A stretch of 7,276 nt of DNA from Nitrospinota bacterium (GTDB lineage Bacteria; UBA8248), in NCBI GenBank assembly GCA_011523725.1, contig WTGD01000247.1, forward strand, positions 1-7,276, read 5' to 3'. This document shows, piece by piece, positions 1-5,873 of this stretch (positions are counted from its first letter, which is position 1; the number at the start of each line of letters is the position of its first letter). Position numbers and translations under genes: made by a program. The notes under the pieces are model-generated. The model did not search any database. It was not told the origin of the DNA and worked only from the letters and a program-made list of their open reading frames with translations.

Positions 1-541
1 GTACGCCCTCAAGCTTGAGAGTCTCGGTCCCCGCGAGGCAGGTCTCGGCCACGTCGATGGTCGGAAGCGAGGCCGCCGCGGCGGCGGATATTTTCAGCGA
101 CGCGTTTTTCTCCCGCGCCAGCCCGGTCAGTTCCCGGTAGGCGCGGATGAAGGGTCCCTTGTTCGCGCTCACGACGTGGGTACCCCTCCCGAGCGCCTCG
201 CGGATGTGGCTCAAGGCGGGCTCGCCCGTTTGGACCTCGGTGGGCGTTGTCTCGATGAGGACGTCGGCCTGCGCCGAGCGGACGAGGTCGAGTCCCTGCC
301 AGTCCGCCTCCAGATTCGGATGGCCCGCGAAGCCGCCGTCGCGCTCGAAAGCGTCGGCGGTTGCTGCGGGGTCGATTCCGCCGGGGTGGTGGAGGCTCCC
401 GCTCAACTCGCCGATGCCGACGATGGACGCCTCGAGGCCGTAAGCCGCCCGCATGTGTTCTGATTTCTCGTGGACGAGTCTCGCGAATTCGCGCCCCACG
501 CGCCCGAATCCGCATACGATCACTCTTGTTTTATCAGCCAA
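1..541 (-). CDS. hom: Homoserine dehydrogenase, N-terminal part (cut by window edge)
   Basis: NAD(P)-dependent reduction of aspartate semialdehyde to homoserine, the branch point to threonine, methionine and isoleucine; cytosolic. About 180 residues are visible, reading leftwards. The protein opens with a Rossmann strand and nucleotide-binding motif CGFGRVG (G11, G13, G16). Next comes a TPTEVQTGEPALSHI block (about 99-113), then HVVSANKGP with the family's catalytic lysine at about K128. It continues into a SAAAAASLPTIDVA segment, matching the substrate-domain entry of homoserine dehydrogenases. The C-terminal remainder and any ACT domain lie outside the window. I chose TTG at 541-539 because AAAAGGA (554-548) sits 6 nt upstream; the in-frame alternatives are GTG at 523 and ATG at 454. 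The longer open frame on this strand with ATG at 515 is a shadow, since only this frame shows family motifs. Transcribed divergently from hicBA. Family assignment is firm; the exact start is less so. Confidence 0.88.
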   Translation of the reverse strand, partial: MADKTRVIVCGFGRVGREFARLVHEKSEHMRAAYGLEASIVGIGELSGSLHHPGGIDPAATADAFERDGGFAGHPNLEADWQGLDLVRSAQADVLIETTPTEVQTGEPALSHIREALGRGTHVVSANKGPFIRAYRELTGLAREKNASLKISAAAAASLPTIDVAETCLAGTETLKLEGV

Positions 542-547
542 GCGTCA

Positions 548-554
548 TCCTTTT
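548..554 (-). promoter_or_regulatory. Ribosome binding site for the homoserine dehydrogenase gene
   Basis: AAAAGGA on the minus strand, 6 nt before a TTG codon. It decides the start, because no in-frame ATG occurs before codon 30. The overlapping ATG in AAAAGGATGACG is out of frame and stops after four codons. Confidence 0.6.
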
Positions 555-607
555 CGGTTGTTGATGTGGGATGCCCGGATTTCCTGCCCCTTCATGCCAC
601 GCCATAC

Positions 608-740
608 GGCGGGCGGTCAACCGGGTGTTTGCAGGAGCCTGAGCATTCGCCTCATTGCCGAGCGGAGTAAACTATGAGAAACCTGTTGCTCGTTCCACCA
701 TCATCATGAGCGTGCGCTATCAGGATGTATGACGCGAAAG
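608..740 (+). repeat. Direct repeat copy A, upstream of hicBA
   Basis: A 133-bp block that recurs at 1497-1623. My hand alignment gives 14 substitutions over 127 aligned bases and two 3-nt gaps. Similarity starts abruptly at GGCGGGCGGTCAACCGGGTG and ends at ATGACGCGAAAG; the flanks (546-607 and from 741) do not match the flanks of copy B beyond a few bases. It contains a mini-ORF (674-709) and the stems described for copy B in weaker form. Unlike copy B, it is not followed by a good ribosome binding site and gene: the next start (hicB) is about 100 bp away. It is not a simple transposon target duplication, being far too long and too diverged. Confidence 0.9.
674..709 (+). CDS. Candidate 11-residue leader peptide in repeat copy A
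   Basis: The frame encodes MRNLLLVPPSS. GGAG (664-667) lies 6 nt upstream of the ATG, a good Shine-Dalgarno placement. The counterpart in copy B encodes MRNHLLVPQT. The length difference is one in-frame codon, and both end at TGA. Most substitutions inside the frame change the amino acid, so the case rests on the shared start, the ribosome binding site and frame retention, not on a synonymous bias. It could act as a translated leader, be a dead copy of one, or be chance. No function is claimed. Confidence 0.3.
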   Translation: MRNLLLVPPSS

Positions 741-766
741 AAGAAATAAGCTGAAAAATATTTCTT
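741..766 (+). promoter_or_regulatory. AT-rich inverted repeat upstream of hicB, possible operator
   Basis: AAGAAATA (741-748) and TATTTCTT (759-766) form a perfect 8-bp inverted repeat around a 10-nt spacer. It begins exactly where repeat copy A ends and is clearly more AT-rich than its surroundings. It lies about 70 bp before the hicB start, a plausible place for an operator or promoter of the toxin-antitoxin operon. The encoded HicB has no helix-turn-helix domain, so direct autoregulation by it is doubtful. There is no T-tract for a terminator, although the stem could form a weak RNA hairpin. Confidence 0.3.
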
Positions 767-823
767 GTCGTCGAAACGCACCTGGCATCTCCCGTCACAA
801 GGATCATCATGTGAAATTCAGAC

Positions 824-830
824 AAGGAGA
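824..830 (+). promoter_or_regulatory. Ribosome binding site of hicB
   Basis: AAGGAGA, ending 6 nt before ATG 837. It is the strongest Shine-Dalgarno sequence in this patch and favours ATG 837 over the upstream in-frame TTG at 765. Confidence 0.65.
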
Positions 831-836
831 CACGAC

Positions 837-1058
837 ATGAACAGACAGTTGACCGCTATCGTCGAACGCGAGGGCGATGGATACGTCGCCCTGTGCCCGG
901 AAGTGGATGTCGCCAGCCAGGGAGACACCGTGTCCGAGGCGCGCGACAACCTGGCCGAAGCGCTCACCTTGTTCTTCGAGACGGCTTCCGCCGGGGAAGT
1001 CGACAGACGCCTGCGCAGCGAAGTCTATGTGACCCGTATAGAAGTCGCCGTTGGCTAG
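837..1058 (+). CDS. hicB: HicB-family antitoxin, short form
   Basis: Antitoxin of a type II HicBA pair: it binds HicA and blocks its RNase site. The protein is 73 residues. After a short beta strand (LTAIVERE) comes the family hallmark GYVALCPEVDVASQGDTVSEA (about 15-35), then an amphipathic helix DNLAEALTLFFETA (about 37-50), i.e. the partial RNase H-like HicB fold. Longer HicB proteins such as the E. coli one carry a C-terminal DNA-binding domain; here the chain ends soon after the core, so repression would need another factor or a different mode. I chose ATG 837 because AAGGAG (824-829) stands 7 nt upstream; a TTG at 765 would add 24 residues of non-family sequence. The end overlaps the hicA start by 8 nt, implying coupled translation with the antitoxin first. 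Family assignment is firm; function is inferred from it. Confidence 0.9.
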   Translation: MNRQLTAIVEREGDGYVALCPEVDVASQGDTVSEARDNLAEALTLFFETASAGEVDRRLRSEVYVTRIEVAVG

Positions 1059-1269
1059 GTTGCGCGTTCTTTCCGGCCGGGACGTCTGCCGGATTCTCGT
1101 ATCGCATGGTTTCGTGGAGGTGAGGCGACACGGCAGCCATGTAGTGATGCAGAAGGCCGACGACGACGGCACGATCACCGTACCGGTGCCGGATCACGGA
1201 GAGTTGCGCGCCGGCACACTGAGGTCGATTATCCGCCAGTCTGGTCTACCCCGTTCAGAGTTCGAATGA
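1051..1269 (+). CDS. hicA: HicA-family toxin (mRNA interferase)
   Basis: Toxin of the HicBA pair, predicted to cleave mRNA and arrest growth when not bound by HicB. The protein is 72 residues, the usual HicA size, with a double-stranded-RNA-binding-like fold. Visible blocks are LSGRDVCRILVSHGF (about 7-21), the catalytic-site motif RRHGSHVVM with the expected active-site histidine at H30, and TITVPVPDHGELRAGTLRSI (about 41-60) followed by IRQSGLPRSEF. All family elements are present, so the toxin looks intact. Translation probably starts at TTG 1051, inside the last codons of hicB, because the resulting MARLRVLSGR start matches the family; a second TTG at 1060 is possible. There is only weak Shine-Dalgarno sequence, consistent with coupling to hicB and low toxin yield. 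A 20-codon frame begins in its stop codon (ATGA at 1266). Confidence 0.92.
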   Translation: MARLRVLSGRDVCRILVSHGFVEVRRHGSHVVMQKADDDGTITVPVPDHGELRAGTLRSIIRQSGLPRSEFE

Positions 1270-1451
1270 AGACCATGGAGAAGACCGGCGTAACTGCCTT
1301 CGAGACTTTTCGAAGCACGTCGGCTTGAGAGCGGACAGGTGCGGATTTCGGGCGCAGTCTTCGACCGTGCCTGCGCGACCTCCCCGAAACGGTCCTGGAC
1401 TCCATCCGCGAAACGTATGCCCCCTCTATTTTCTCCAGCGCGTTGACATAA
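1266..1451 (+). pseudogene. Possible gene remnant downstream of hicA
   Basis: One frame starts with ATG overlapping the hicA stop (ATGA). It runs 20 codons to an in-frame TGA (1326-1328), then stays open for 40 more codons to TAA at 1449-1451. The second part reads as protein-like sequence (CLRDLPETVLDSIRETYAPS). This could be a third operon member broken by a nonsense codon, or the tail of an older gene that preceded the decarboxylase-like gene. I do not recognise a family, and an open frame this short can occur by chance in GC-rich DNA. Confidence 0.2.
1298..1315 (+). other. Short inverted repeat after hicA
   Basis: CTTCGA (1298-1303) and TCGAAG (1310-1315) with a 6-nt spacer, about 30 bp after the hicA stop. 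No T-run follows, so it is not a standard intrinsic terminator. It may be a weak hairpin at the 3' end of the toxin-antitoxin transcript. Confidence 0.25.
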
Positions 1452-1470
1452 ACCCGTTAATCTCTTGTTT
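1443..1470 (+). promoter_or_regulatory. Candidate promoter for the decarboxylase-like gene
   Basis: A perfect TTGACA -35 hexamer at 1443-1448 is followed at 16 bp by TTGTTT (1465-1470), a poor -10 match. If used, transcription would begin near 1477 and carry the whole of repeat copy B as a leader of roughly 150 nt. The weak -10 makes this tentative. Confidence 0.22.
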
Positions 1471-1496
1471 CCTCTTCTTCTCCGGGCGAACCGGAA

Positions 1497-1623
1497 GGCG
1501 GGCGGTCAACCGGGTGCTTTCAGGAGCCTGAGGGCGCGCCTCATTGCCGAGCGGAGCAAACTATGAGAAACCATTTGCTCGTTCCACAAACATGATGCGC
1601 TTTCAGGATTCATGACGCGAAAG
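1497..1623 (+). repeat. Direct repeat copy B, 5' leader of the decarboxylase-like gene
   Basis: A 127-bp block matching copy A (608-740) at about 113 of 127 aligned positions. It ends inside the ribosome binding site of the gene starting at 1632. It contains an internal near-repeat, GTGCTTTCAGGA (1514-1525) and GCGCTTTCAGGA (1597-1608). It also has two potential hairpins: TGAGG/CCTCA (1529-1533 with 1539-1543) and GAGCAAA/TTTGCTC (1554-1560 with 1574-1580). The second would enclose the ATG of the mini-ORF and pair part of its Shine-Dalgarno sequence. Its location says leader; its function is unknown. Confidence 0.9.
1563..1595 (+). CDS. Candidate 10-residue leader peptide in repeat copy B
   Basis: The frame encodes MRNHLLVPQT. 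GGAG (1553-1556) lies 6 nt before the ATG, and the stop is TGA, 36 nt before the start of the decarboxylase-like gene. The same start, ribosome binding site and stop type occur in copy A with a one-codon length difference. There is no run of one amino acid that would point to a classical attenuator. Chance is possible. Confidence 0.3.
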   Translation: MRNHLLVPQT

Positions 1624-1631
1624 GGGAAAAG

Positions 1632-2597
1632 ATGCCGGATCTGGAACTGACCGCCGCGTTTGGGGATTACGACCGCACCAACATCCTCAAGATGGGCGCG
1701 GTTCGCCCGGAGGGGGTGAACCTCAGGGTGCTCTCCCTGCCGCCCACCGAGATATTCTTCCGCATGTGCAGATACCAGGAGTTCGATCTGTCTGAAATGT
1801 CGATGGGTGCGCACATGTTCATGTTGGGTGAGGGGAACAGCCCTTTCGTGGGGATGCCCGCCTTCCCGAGCCGCGTCTTCCGGCATTCGATGGTCTACGC
1901 CAACGCCGATGCGGGCGTGGACGCGGTGGCCGACCTGAACGGCAAGCGGGTCGCCATCCGCGAATGGGGGATGACGGCGGTGGTGTGGATCGTCGGCATT
2001 CTCGCCGAAGAGTACGGCCTCGACGTGGGCTCGGTGGACTGGGTGGCGGCCATCGAGCCGCGCGTGCCGATTCCCATGCCGCCCGGCGCGCGCATCCGCT
2101 ACATGAAGCCCGGACAGACGGTCTCGAACATGCTCGAATCGGGCGAGGTGGACGGCGCCCTGATCCACCAGGTGCCGGAGTGCTTCGCCAAGGGCGCACC
2201 AAGCGTGAAGCGCCTCTTCCCGGACTACAAGGCCGCCGAGATCGATTATTACAAGCGAACGGGCGTCCACCCCATGATGCACTGCGTCGTGCTGCGCAAG
2301 GACGTTCACGAGCAAAACCCCTGGGCGCTCCAGTCCATCTACCGGGCCATGTGCGAGGCGCGCGAGAAGACGATGGAGTTTCTGAGCGACAACGGCGCGC
2401 TCTCGGCCATGATCCCGTTTCTGCCTTCGGTGATGGACGAGACGCGCGAGATTTTCGGCGATGATTTCTGGCCCTACGGGGTGGAGGCGAACCGCACGTC
2501 GCTCGAAAAGCTCCTCTCCTACGCCCACGCGCAGGGCCTCACGCCCGGCCTGCTCGAGGTGGAGGATCTGTTCGGCGAGAGCGTGCTCGCGACCTAG
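1632..2597 (+). CDS. 4,5-dihydroxyphthalate decarboxylase-like protein (PBP-type fold)
   Basis: 321 residues, resembling 4,5-dihydroxyphthalate decarboxylase (Pht5), which turns 4,5-dihydroxyphthalate into protocatechuate and CO2. Family-like blocks, in order: AAFGDYDRT (about 8-16), EIFFRMCRYQEFDLSEMS (about 40-57), a PAFPSRVFRHSMVY segment (about 76-89), DLNGKRVAIREW (about 101-112), a GQTVSNMLESGEVDGAL stretch, and DYYKRTGVHPMMHCVVLRK (about 205-223). These belong to a type 2 periplasmic-binding-protein/NMT1-like fold, and many relatives are labelled ABC-transporter binding proteins. No signal peptide or lipobox is present (it starts MPDLELTAAFG), so a cytosolic enzyme fits better than a transport receptor. 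AAAGGGG (1620-1626) lies 5 nt before the ATG. No phthalate dioxygenase, dehydrogenase or transporter gene is nearby, so the true substrate is open. Confidence 0.82.
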   Translation: MPDLELTAAFGDYDRTNILKMGAVRPEGVNLRVLSLPPTEIFFRMCRYQEFDLSEMSMGAHMFMLGEGNSPFVGMPAFPSRVFRHSMVYANADAGVDAVADLNGKRVAIREWGMTAVVWIVGILAEEYGLDVGSVDWVAAIEPRVPIPMPPGARIRYMKPGQTVSNMLESGEVDGALIHQVPECFAKGAPSVKRLFPDYKAAEIDYYKRTGVHPMMHCVVLRKDVHEQNPWALQSIYRAMCEAREKTMEFLSDNGALSAMIPFLPSVMDETREIFGDDFWPYGVEANRTSLEKLLSYAHAQGLTPGLLEVEDLFGESVLAT

Positions 2598-2621
2598 TCG
2601 AACTTTCGGATTCGCTTCATC

Positions 2622-2639
2622 CGGCGGAACCGCCCGCCG
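2622..2639 (+). other. GC-rich hairpin between the decarboxylase-like gene and addB
   Basis: CGGCGG (2622-2627) and CCGCCG (2634-2639) form a perfect 6-bp stem with a 6-nt loop in the 63-bp gap. There is no T-tract downstream, so evidence for an intrinsic terminator is weak; read-through into addB is possible. In such GC-rich DNA it may be incidental. Confidence 0.25.
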
Positions 2640-2660
2640 CCGCTGATATGGAACTCCCTC

Positions 2661-5600
2661 ATGGCGTCGGCCTCAAAAATTCTTGTCACCGCTCCTTTCC
2701 ATCATCTCGAATCATCCCTCGCTTCGCGCGTGCGCGGCCTGAGCCGCGGAGACCCGCTGGCGCACAGGCGGGTGGTCGTCATCTCGAACCGGCTTCGCGA
2801 CCACGTCCAGGGCGTGCTCGCGCGGGCGGGCGGCTTTGCCGGGGTAGAGGTGCTGAGCATGATCGACCTGGCGCGCGAGATTGCCGAGCCGCAGCGCGCG
2901 CTGGCGGGATACAGGCAACCCCATCCGGCTCTCGCCGAAGTGCTGGCGGAAGAAGCGTTCGAACACGCGCGGGGGGAGTTCGCCTTTTTCAACCCTGATA
3001 CGAGGGGATACGGCGAGAGCCTCTTGGCGACGTTGACCGACCTGGCCGAAGCGAACCTCTCGCCCGAGGTTTTAAGGGAACTCAGCCAAAGAATCTCCGG
3101 TCCCGATGCGGCGCGCCTCCGCGATCTGGCGCTTCTGGCCGAGCGTTTCCATGGCTGTTTGCGCGAGCGCGGCTTCTGCGACCGCTCCTCGCTTTTCCTG
3201 GCGGCGTGCGAACGGGCGGAGGCCGAGCCGCCGCGCGTTCCCACTTTTCTTTACGGCTTCGCCGAGATGAACATGCTTCAGCGCAGGCTGGCGGCGGCCG
3301 TCTGCCGCGAAGCGCCGGCGCAAGCCCTCGTGCCCGCGCAACCAGATGCGCCAGCGTGCGCGCACGCGCGATCTTTAATCGACTGGTTCGAGGGGCAGGG
3401 TTTTCAAGGAGAAGAAGCCGGGCCGCTTGCGGCCAGGCCGCTCTCGGGGGTGGCCGATGCGCTCTTCTCGCGCGATGAGGTGCAAGCCGGGCCTCTGGCG
3501 GCGGGCGCCCTGCGCATCGTGGCCGCGCCGACGAGAGGCCGCGAAGTCCGGGAGGCCTGCCGGGAGATGCTTCAGACAAGAGAGGATTGCAAAGGCGATG
3601 ACGAGATATGCGTCCTGATGACCGAGCGGGGCGGCTATCAGGATCTGTTCGAGGAGACGTTCCATACCCTCGAGATTCCCTGCCGGGCGGAAGATAGAAA
3701 GCCGTTGTCGGAGTCGTCCACGGCCCGCTTGTTTCTCCTCATGCTTCGCCTGGCCGTAGAGGACTACCCGCGCGCGGAGTTGATGCGCTTTCTGGATGAG
3801 GGCGGCTTTACCGGCTCGGGAATGTTCGGGGAACTGGCGCGGCAATACGGGGCTGAAGAGTGCGTCGGCGATCCCACCCTTGCTTCGCAATGGGAGTTTT
3901 TCTCGAGGAGGCTGCCCTATCTGAGAGGTCTCGATGCCTGGGTCACGGCGTTCCAGGGCGTTTTGGAAGACGTGAGGGAAGATGACGAGGAATATCCCGC
4001 CGCGAGTTCACTCATCATGGGCATGATCGATGCCTTTCATTTCCTGATGATGATTCCGGACCGCGGATCGCCCTCTTCGTTCGTTCAATCGTCTCTGGAA
4101 GCCTTCTCGAAGATGACGAGCGGTTTGGCCCATCAGGCCGATGTGAGGGCGTTGGTCTTTTCCCTGGCGGATTTGGACGCGATTACAGGCGAGATGACGC
4201 GCGAGCAGTTCTGCGAGCTTTGCGAGCGGTTTCTCGAGAAAACCAGCCTGCGCGGGAACGATCCGGATGGAGGGCATCTGGCGAGCCTCTCCTCCATCCA
4301 GGGCGCGCGCGGGCTTTCCTTTGGCGCCGTCGTGCTCGCAGGGCTGGGCGAGGGCCTGTTTCCGCCCCAGGGGAGCGAAGACCCGCTTTTGCCCGACTCG
4401 GCCCGTGAGAAGTTGAACCGCGCGGCGCAGGCGGCCTTCCCGGGGGAAGAGATGGCGCTTCCGCTCAAGAAATCCAGGGAGAGCGAAGCGCGGTTTCAGT
4501 TGTGGACGATCCTCCAATCGGCGCGCGAGCGCCTCATCCTCACGGCGACGAGCGCGGAAGAAGGCTTCGGGGAGAGCGCGGCGTCTTTTCCCAGCATGTT
4601 CCTGCATTACCTGGCGGACGCCCTGGGGGAAGCGAGAGACGGTGCGTGGGGGCTTTTCGCGCGCTCGCGCAGCCGCACCGCCGCCGCGTCGTTGGATGCG
4701 GAGGCGATGTCGAGGAATCCCGCTCACCTGCGCGAGTACGATCTCGCCCGGATGGCGGAGCAGATCGACCGGCCCGAGGCGGGCGGCCTCGCCTACATGA
4801 ACGATTTTCCGGGTTTTCTCAGAAGACGGGCTGCCCTGAGCGATCGGTGGGAGGGCGCTTTGACCGAGCACGACGGGATGCTCGCCGCCCCCGATTTGCG
4901 GGAGATCATCGAGGCGAGAGTTCATTCGCCCGCGTGGCCGCACGGAGTCACCTCGGTGGAGAAATTCTTCGTGTGTCCGTATCGCTTCGTGAACGGCCGC
5001 CTGCATCCCCGCATGGAAAAGCGGGAGGAGCCTGCGCCGCCCTTCGCCCTGGACGGCTTGCTGAGAGGACAGTTGACGCACCGGATTCTCGAACTCTTCC
5101 ACGACTGGTTCAAAGATGAGAACCGGCCGCTTCACGCGCTCGATGACGCGGCTGCACAGGACGCGCTGCGCGATGCGATTCGCGATGCGATGCGCGAGGA
5201 GGAGGATATGGCCGGGTCACCGCCGCTGCCCGCGCTGCCCTGGGGGGTGCTCGAAGACGCGCTCTACCGGCGCCTGCGGGGATACGTCGCGCAAATGCGC
5301 GCGGACGGATCGGGCCGGCTTCCGGTGAGCGTGGAGGAGCGGTTCGGCGGCCGGGGTTCGGAGCCTTTGCGGATATCGCTGGAGGCGGGAGAGCTCGCCC
5401 TGAGCGGGCGGATGGACCTGCTCGAGCGGAACGGGGCGGGGGAATACCGCGTCGTCGATTTCAAGACCGTGGGGAGCAGGAGTTCGGTTCCGGCCCGGAA
5501 GAACGTGCTGGACGGCGGCGCGAGCCTGCAGCTTCATCTCTACGCGCGGCACCTGCGCGCGCGGGCGGACGCCTTGCCGGAGGACGCCCGGGTGAGCGGC

Positions 5601-5873
5601 GCATACGTCTACGTGACCGAAGAAGAGGGCGTCGTCGAAAGCGCGCGCTCCTGTGAGGATATCGAAGGGCGCATGGCGGACGTGGACGCGCTTTTGGACT
5701 ATTTTCTCGCCTCGGCCGGTGAGGGGCGGTTTTTCCCGACGCCCTCGAATGATGCGTGCCGATATTGCGACTACAAGCTCCTTTGCGGGCCCGACAGGGC
5801 CGAGCGCGCGAAGCGAAAGGAGGGGACGCCGGAAGTAAGCGAGCTTCTGGCGCTCAGGGAGAAGGCCGTATGA
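2661..5873 (+). CDS. addB: AddB: nuclease / inactivated-helicase subunit of AddAB
   Basis: Subunit of the AddAB (RecBCD-like) enzyme that resects double-strand breaks for RecA loading. 1070 residues, near the family norm. The N-terminus (ILVTAPFHHLESSLASRV) sits where some AddB proteins have a Walker A motif but has no GxGKT, so this half looks like an inactive helicase fold. A UvrD-like core remains: LSSIQGARGLSFGAVVLAGLGEGLFP (starting near 543), then DPLLPDSAREKL. The C-terminal PD-(D/E)XK nuclease is complete: GQLTHRI (H807), GRMDLL (D919), VVDFKT (D933, K935) and QLHLY (Q957, Y961). Four cysteines for the AddB-type 4Fe-4S cluster bracket it: C772 in VCPYRF, and C1033, C1036, C1042 in CRYCDYKLLC. 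No good Shine-Dalgarno precedes ATG 2661, and no in-frame ATG lies close upstream, so initiation may be weak. The stop overlaps the addA start (ATGA), indicating coupled synthesis. Confidence 0.92.
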   Translation: MASASKILVTAPFHHLESSLASRVRGLSRGDPLAHRRVVVISNRLRDHVQGVLARAGGFAGVEVLSMIDLAREIAEPQRALAGYRQPHPALAEVLAEEAFEHARGEFAFFNPDTRGYGESLLATLTDLAEANLSPEVLRELSQRISGPDAARLRDLALLAERFHGCLRERGFCDRSSLFLAACERAEAEPPRVPTFLYGFAEMNMLQRRLAAAVCREAPAQALVPAQPDAPACAHARSLIDWFEGQGFQGEEAGPLAARPLSGVADALFSRDEVQAGPLAAGALRIVAAPTRGREVREACREMLQTREDCKGDDEICVLMTERGGYQDLFEETFHTLEIPCRAEDRKPLSESSTARLFLLMLRLAVEDYPRAELMRFLDEGGFTGSGMFGELARQYGAEECVGDPTLASQWEFFSRRLPYLRGLDAWVTAFQGVLEDVREDDEEYPAASSLIMGMIDAFHFLMMIPDRGSPSSFVQSSLEAFSKMTSGLAHQADVRALVFSLADLDAITGEMTREQFCELCERFLEKTSLRGNDPDGGHLASLSSIQGARGLSFGAVVLAGLGEGLFPPQGSEDPLLPDSAREKLNRAAQAAFPGEEMALPLKKSRESEARFQLWTILQSARERLILTATSAEEGFGESAASFPSMFLHYLADALGEARDGAWGLFARSRSRTAAASLDAEAMSRNPAHLREYDLARMAEQIDRPEAGGLAYMNDFPGFLRRRAALSDRWEGALTEHDGMLAAPDLREIIEARVHSPAWPHGVTSVEKFFVCPYRFVNGRLHPRMEKREEPAPPFALDGLLRGQLTHRILELFHDWFKDENRPLHALDDAAAQDALRDAIRDAMREEEDMAGSPPLPALPWGVLEDALYRRLRGYVAQMRADGSGRLPVSVEERFGGRGSEPLRISLEAGELALSGRMDLLERNGAGEYRVVDFKTVGSRSSVPARKNVLDGGASLQLHLYARHLRARADALPEDARVSGAYVYVTEEEGVVESARSCEDIEGRMADVDALLDYFLASAGEGRFFPTPSNDACRYCDYKLLCGPDRAERAKRKEGTPEVSELLALREKAV

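Larger units (their letters stand above)
1270..1631. other. Gene-poor stretch between hicA and the decarboxylase-like gene
   Basis: These 362 bp hold no convincing complete gene. They contain a possible broken frame (to 1451), a hairpin at 1298-1315, a candidate -35 box at 1443, a pyrimidine-rich tract (about 1461-1482), and repeat copy B (1497-1623) ending at the ribosome binding site of the next gene. Confidence 0.6.

Noticed and set aside
9..515. Arginine-rich 168-codon open frame on the minus strand
   Set aside because: It is a shadow of the homoserine dehydrogenase frame. The protein is low-complexity Arg/Gly/Pro with no motif, while the neighbouring frame gives a Rossmann motif and the ANKGP signature.
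765..836. 24-residue N-terminal extension of HicB from TTG 765
   Set aside because: No ribosome binding site and no family similarity; ATG 837 has AAGGAG at good spacing.
608..1623. Composite transposon or insertion sequence formed by the direct repeats
   Set aside because: There is no transposase or integrase frame, no terminal inverted repeats and no matching short target duplications. The repeats are too short and contain no enzyme gene.
1612..1650. Second conserved ATG (ATGACGCGAAAG) at the end of both repeats as a further leader peptide
   Set aside because: Upstream spacing to AGGA is too short (3-4 nt), the two copies diverge right after four codons, and in copy B the frame overlaps the main gene out of frame.
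1506..2528. 340-codon open frame on the minus strand opposite the decarboxylase-like gene
   Set aside because: It is rich in His, Arg and Val, as expected for the antisense of GC-rich coding DNA. It shows no family motif and overlaps a well-supported gene.
4008..5135. 375-codon open frame on the minus strand inside addB
   Set aside because: It lies antisense to conserved AddB motifs and has a shadow-like composition with no recognisable domain.
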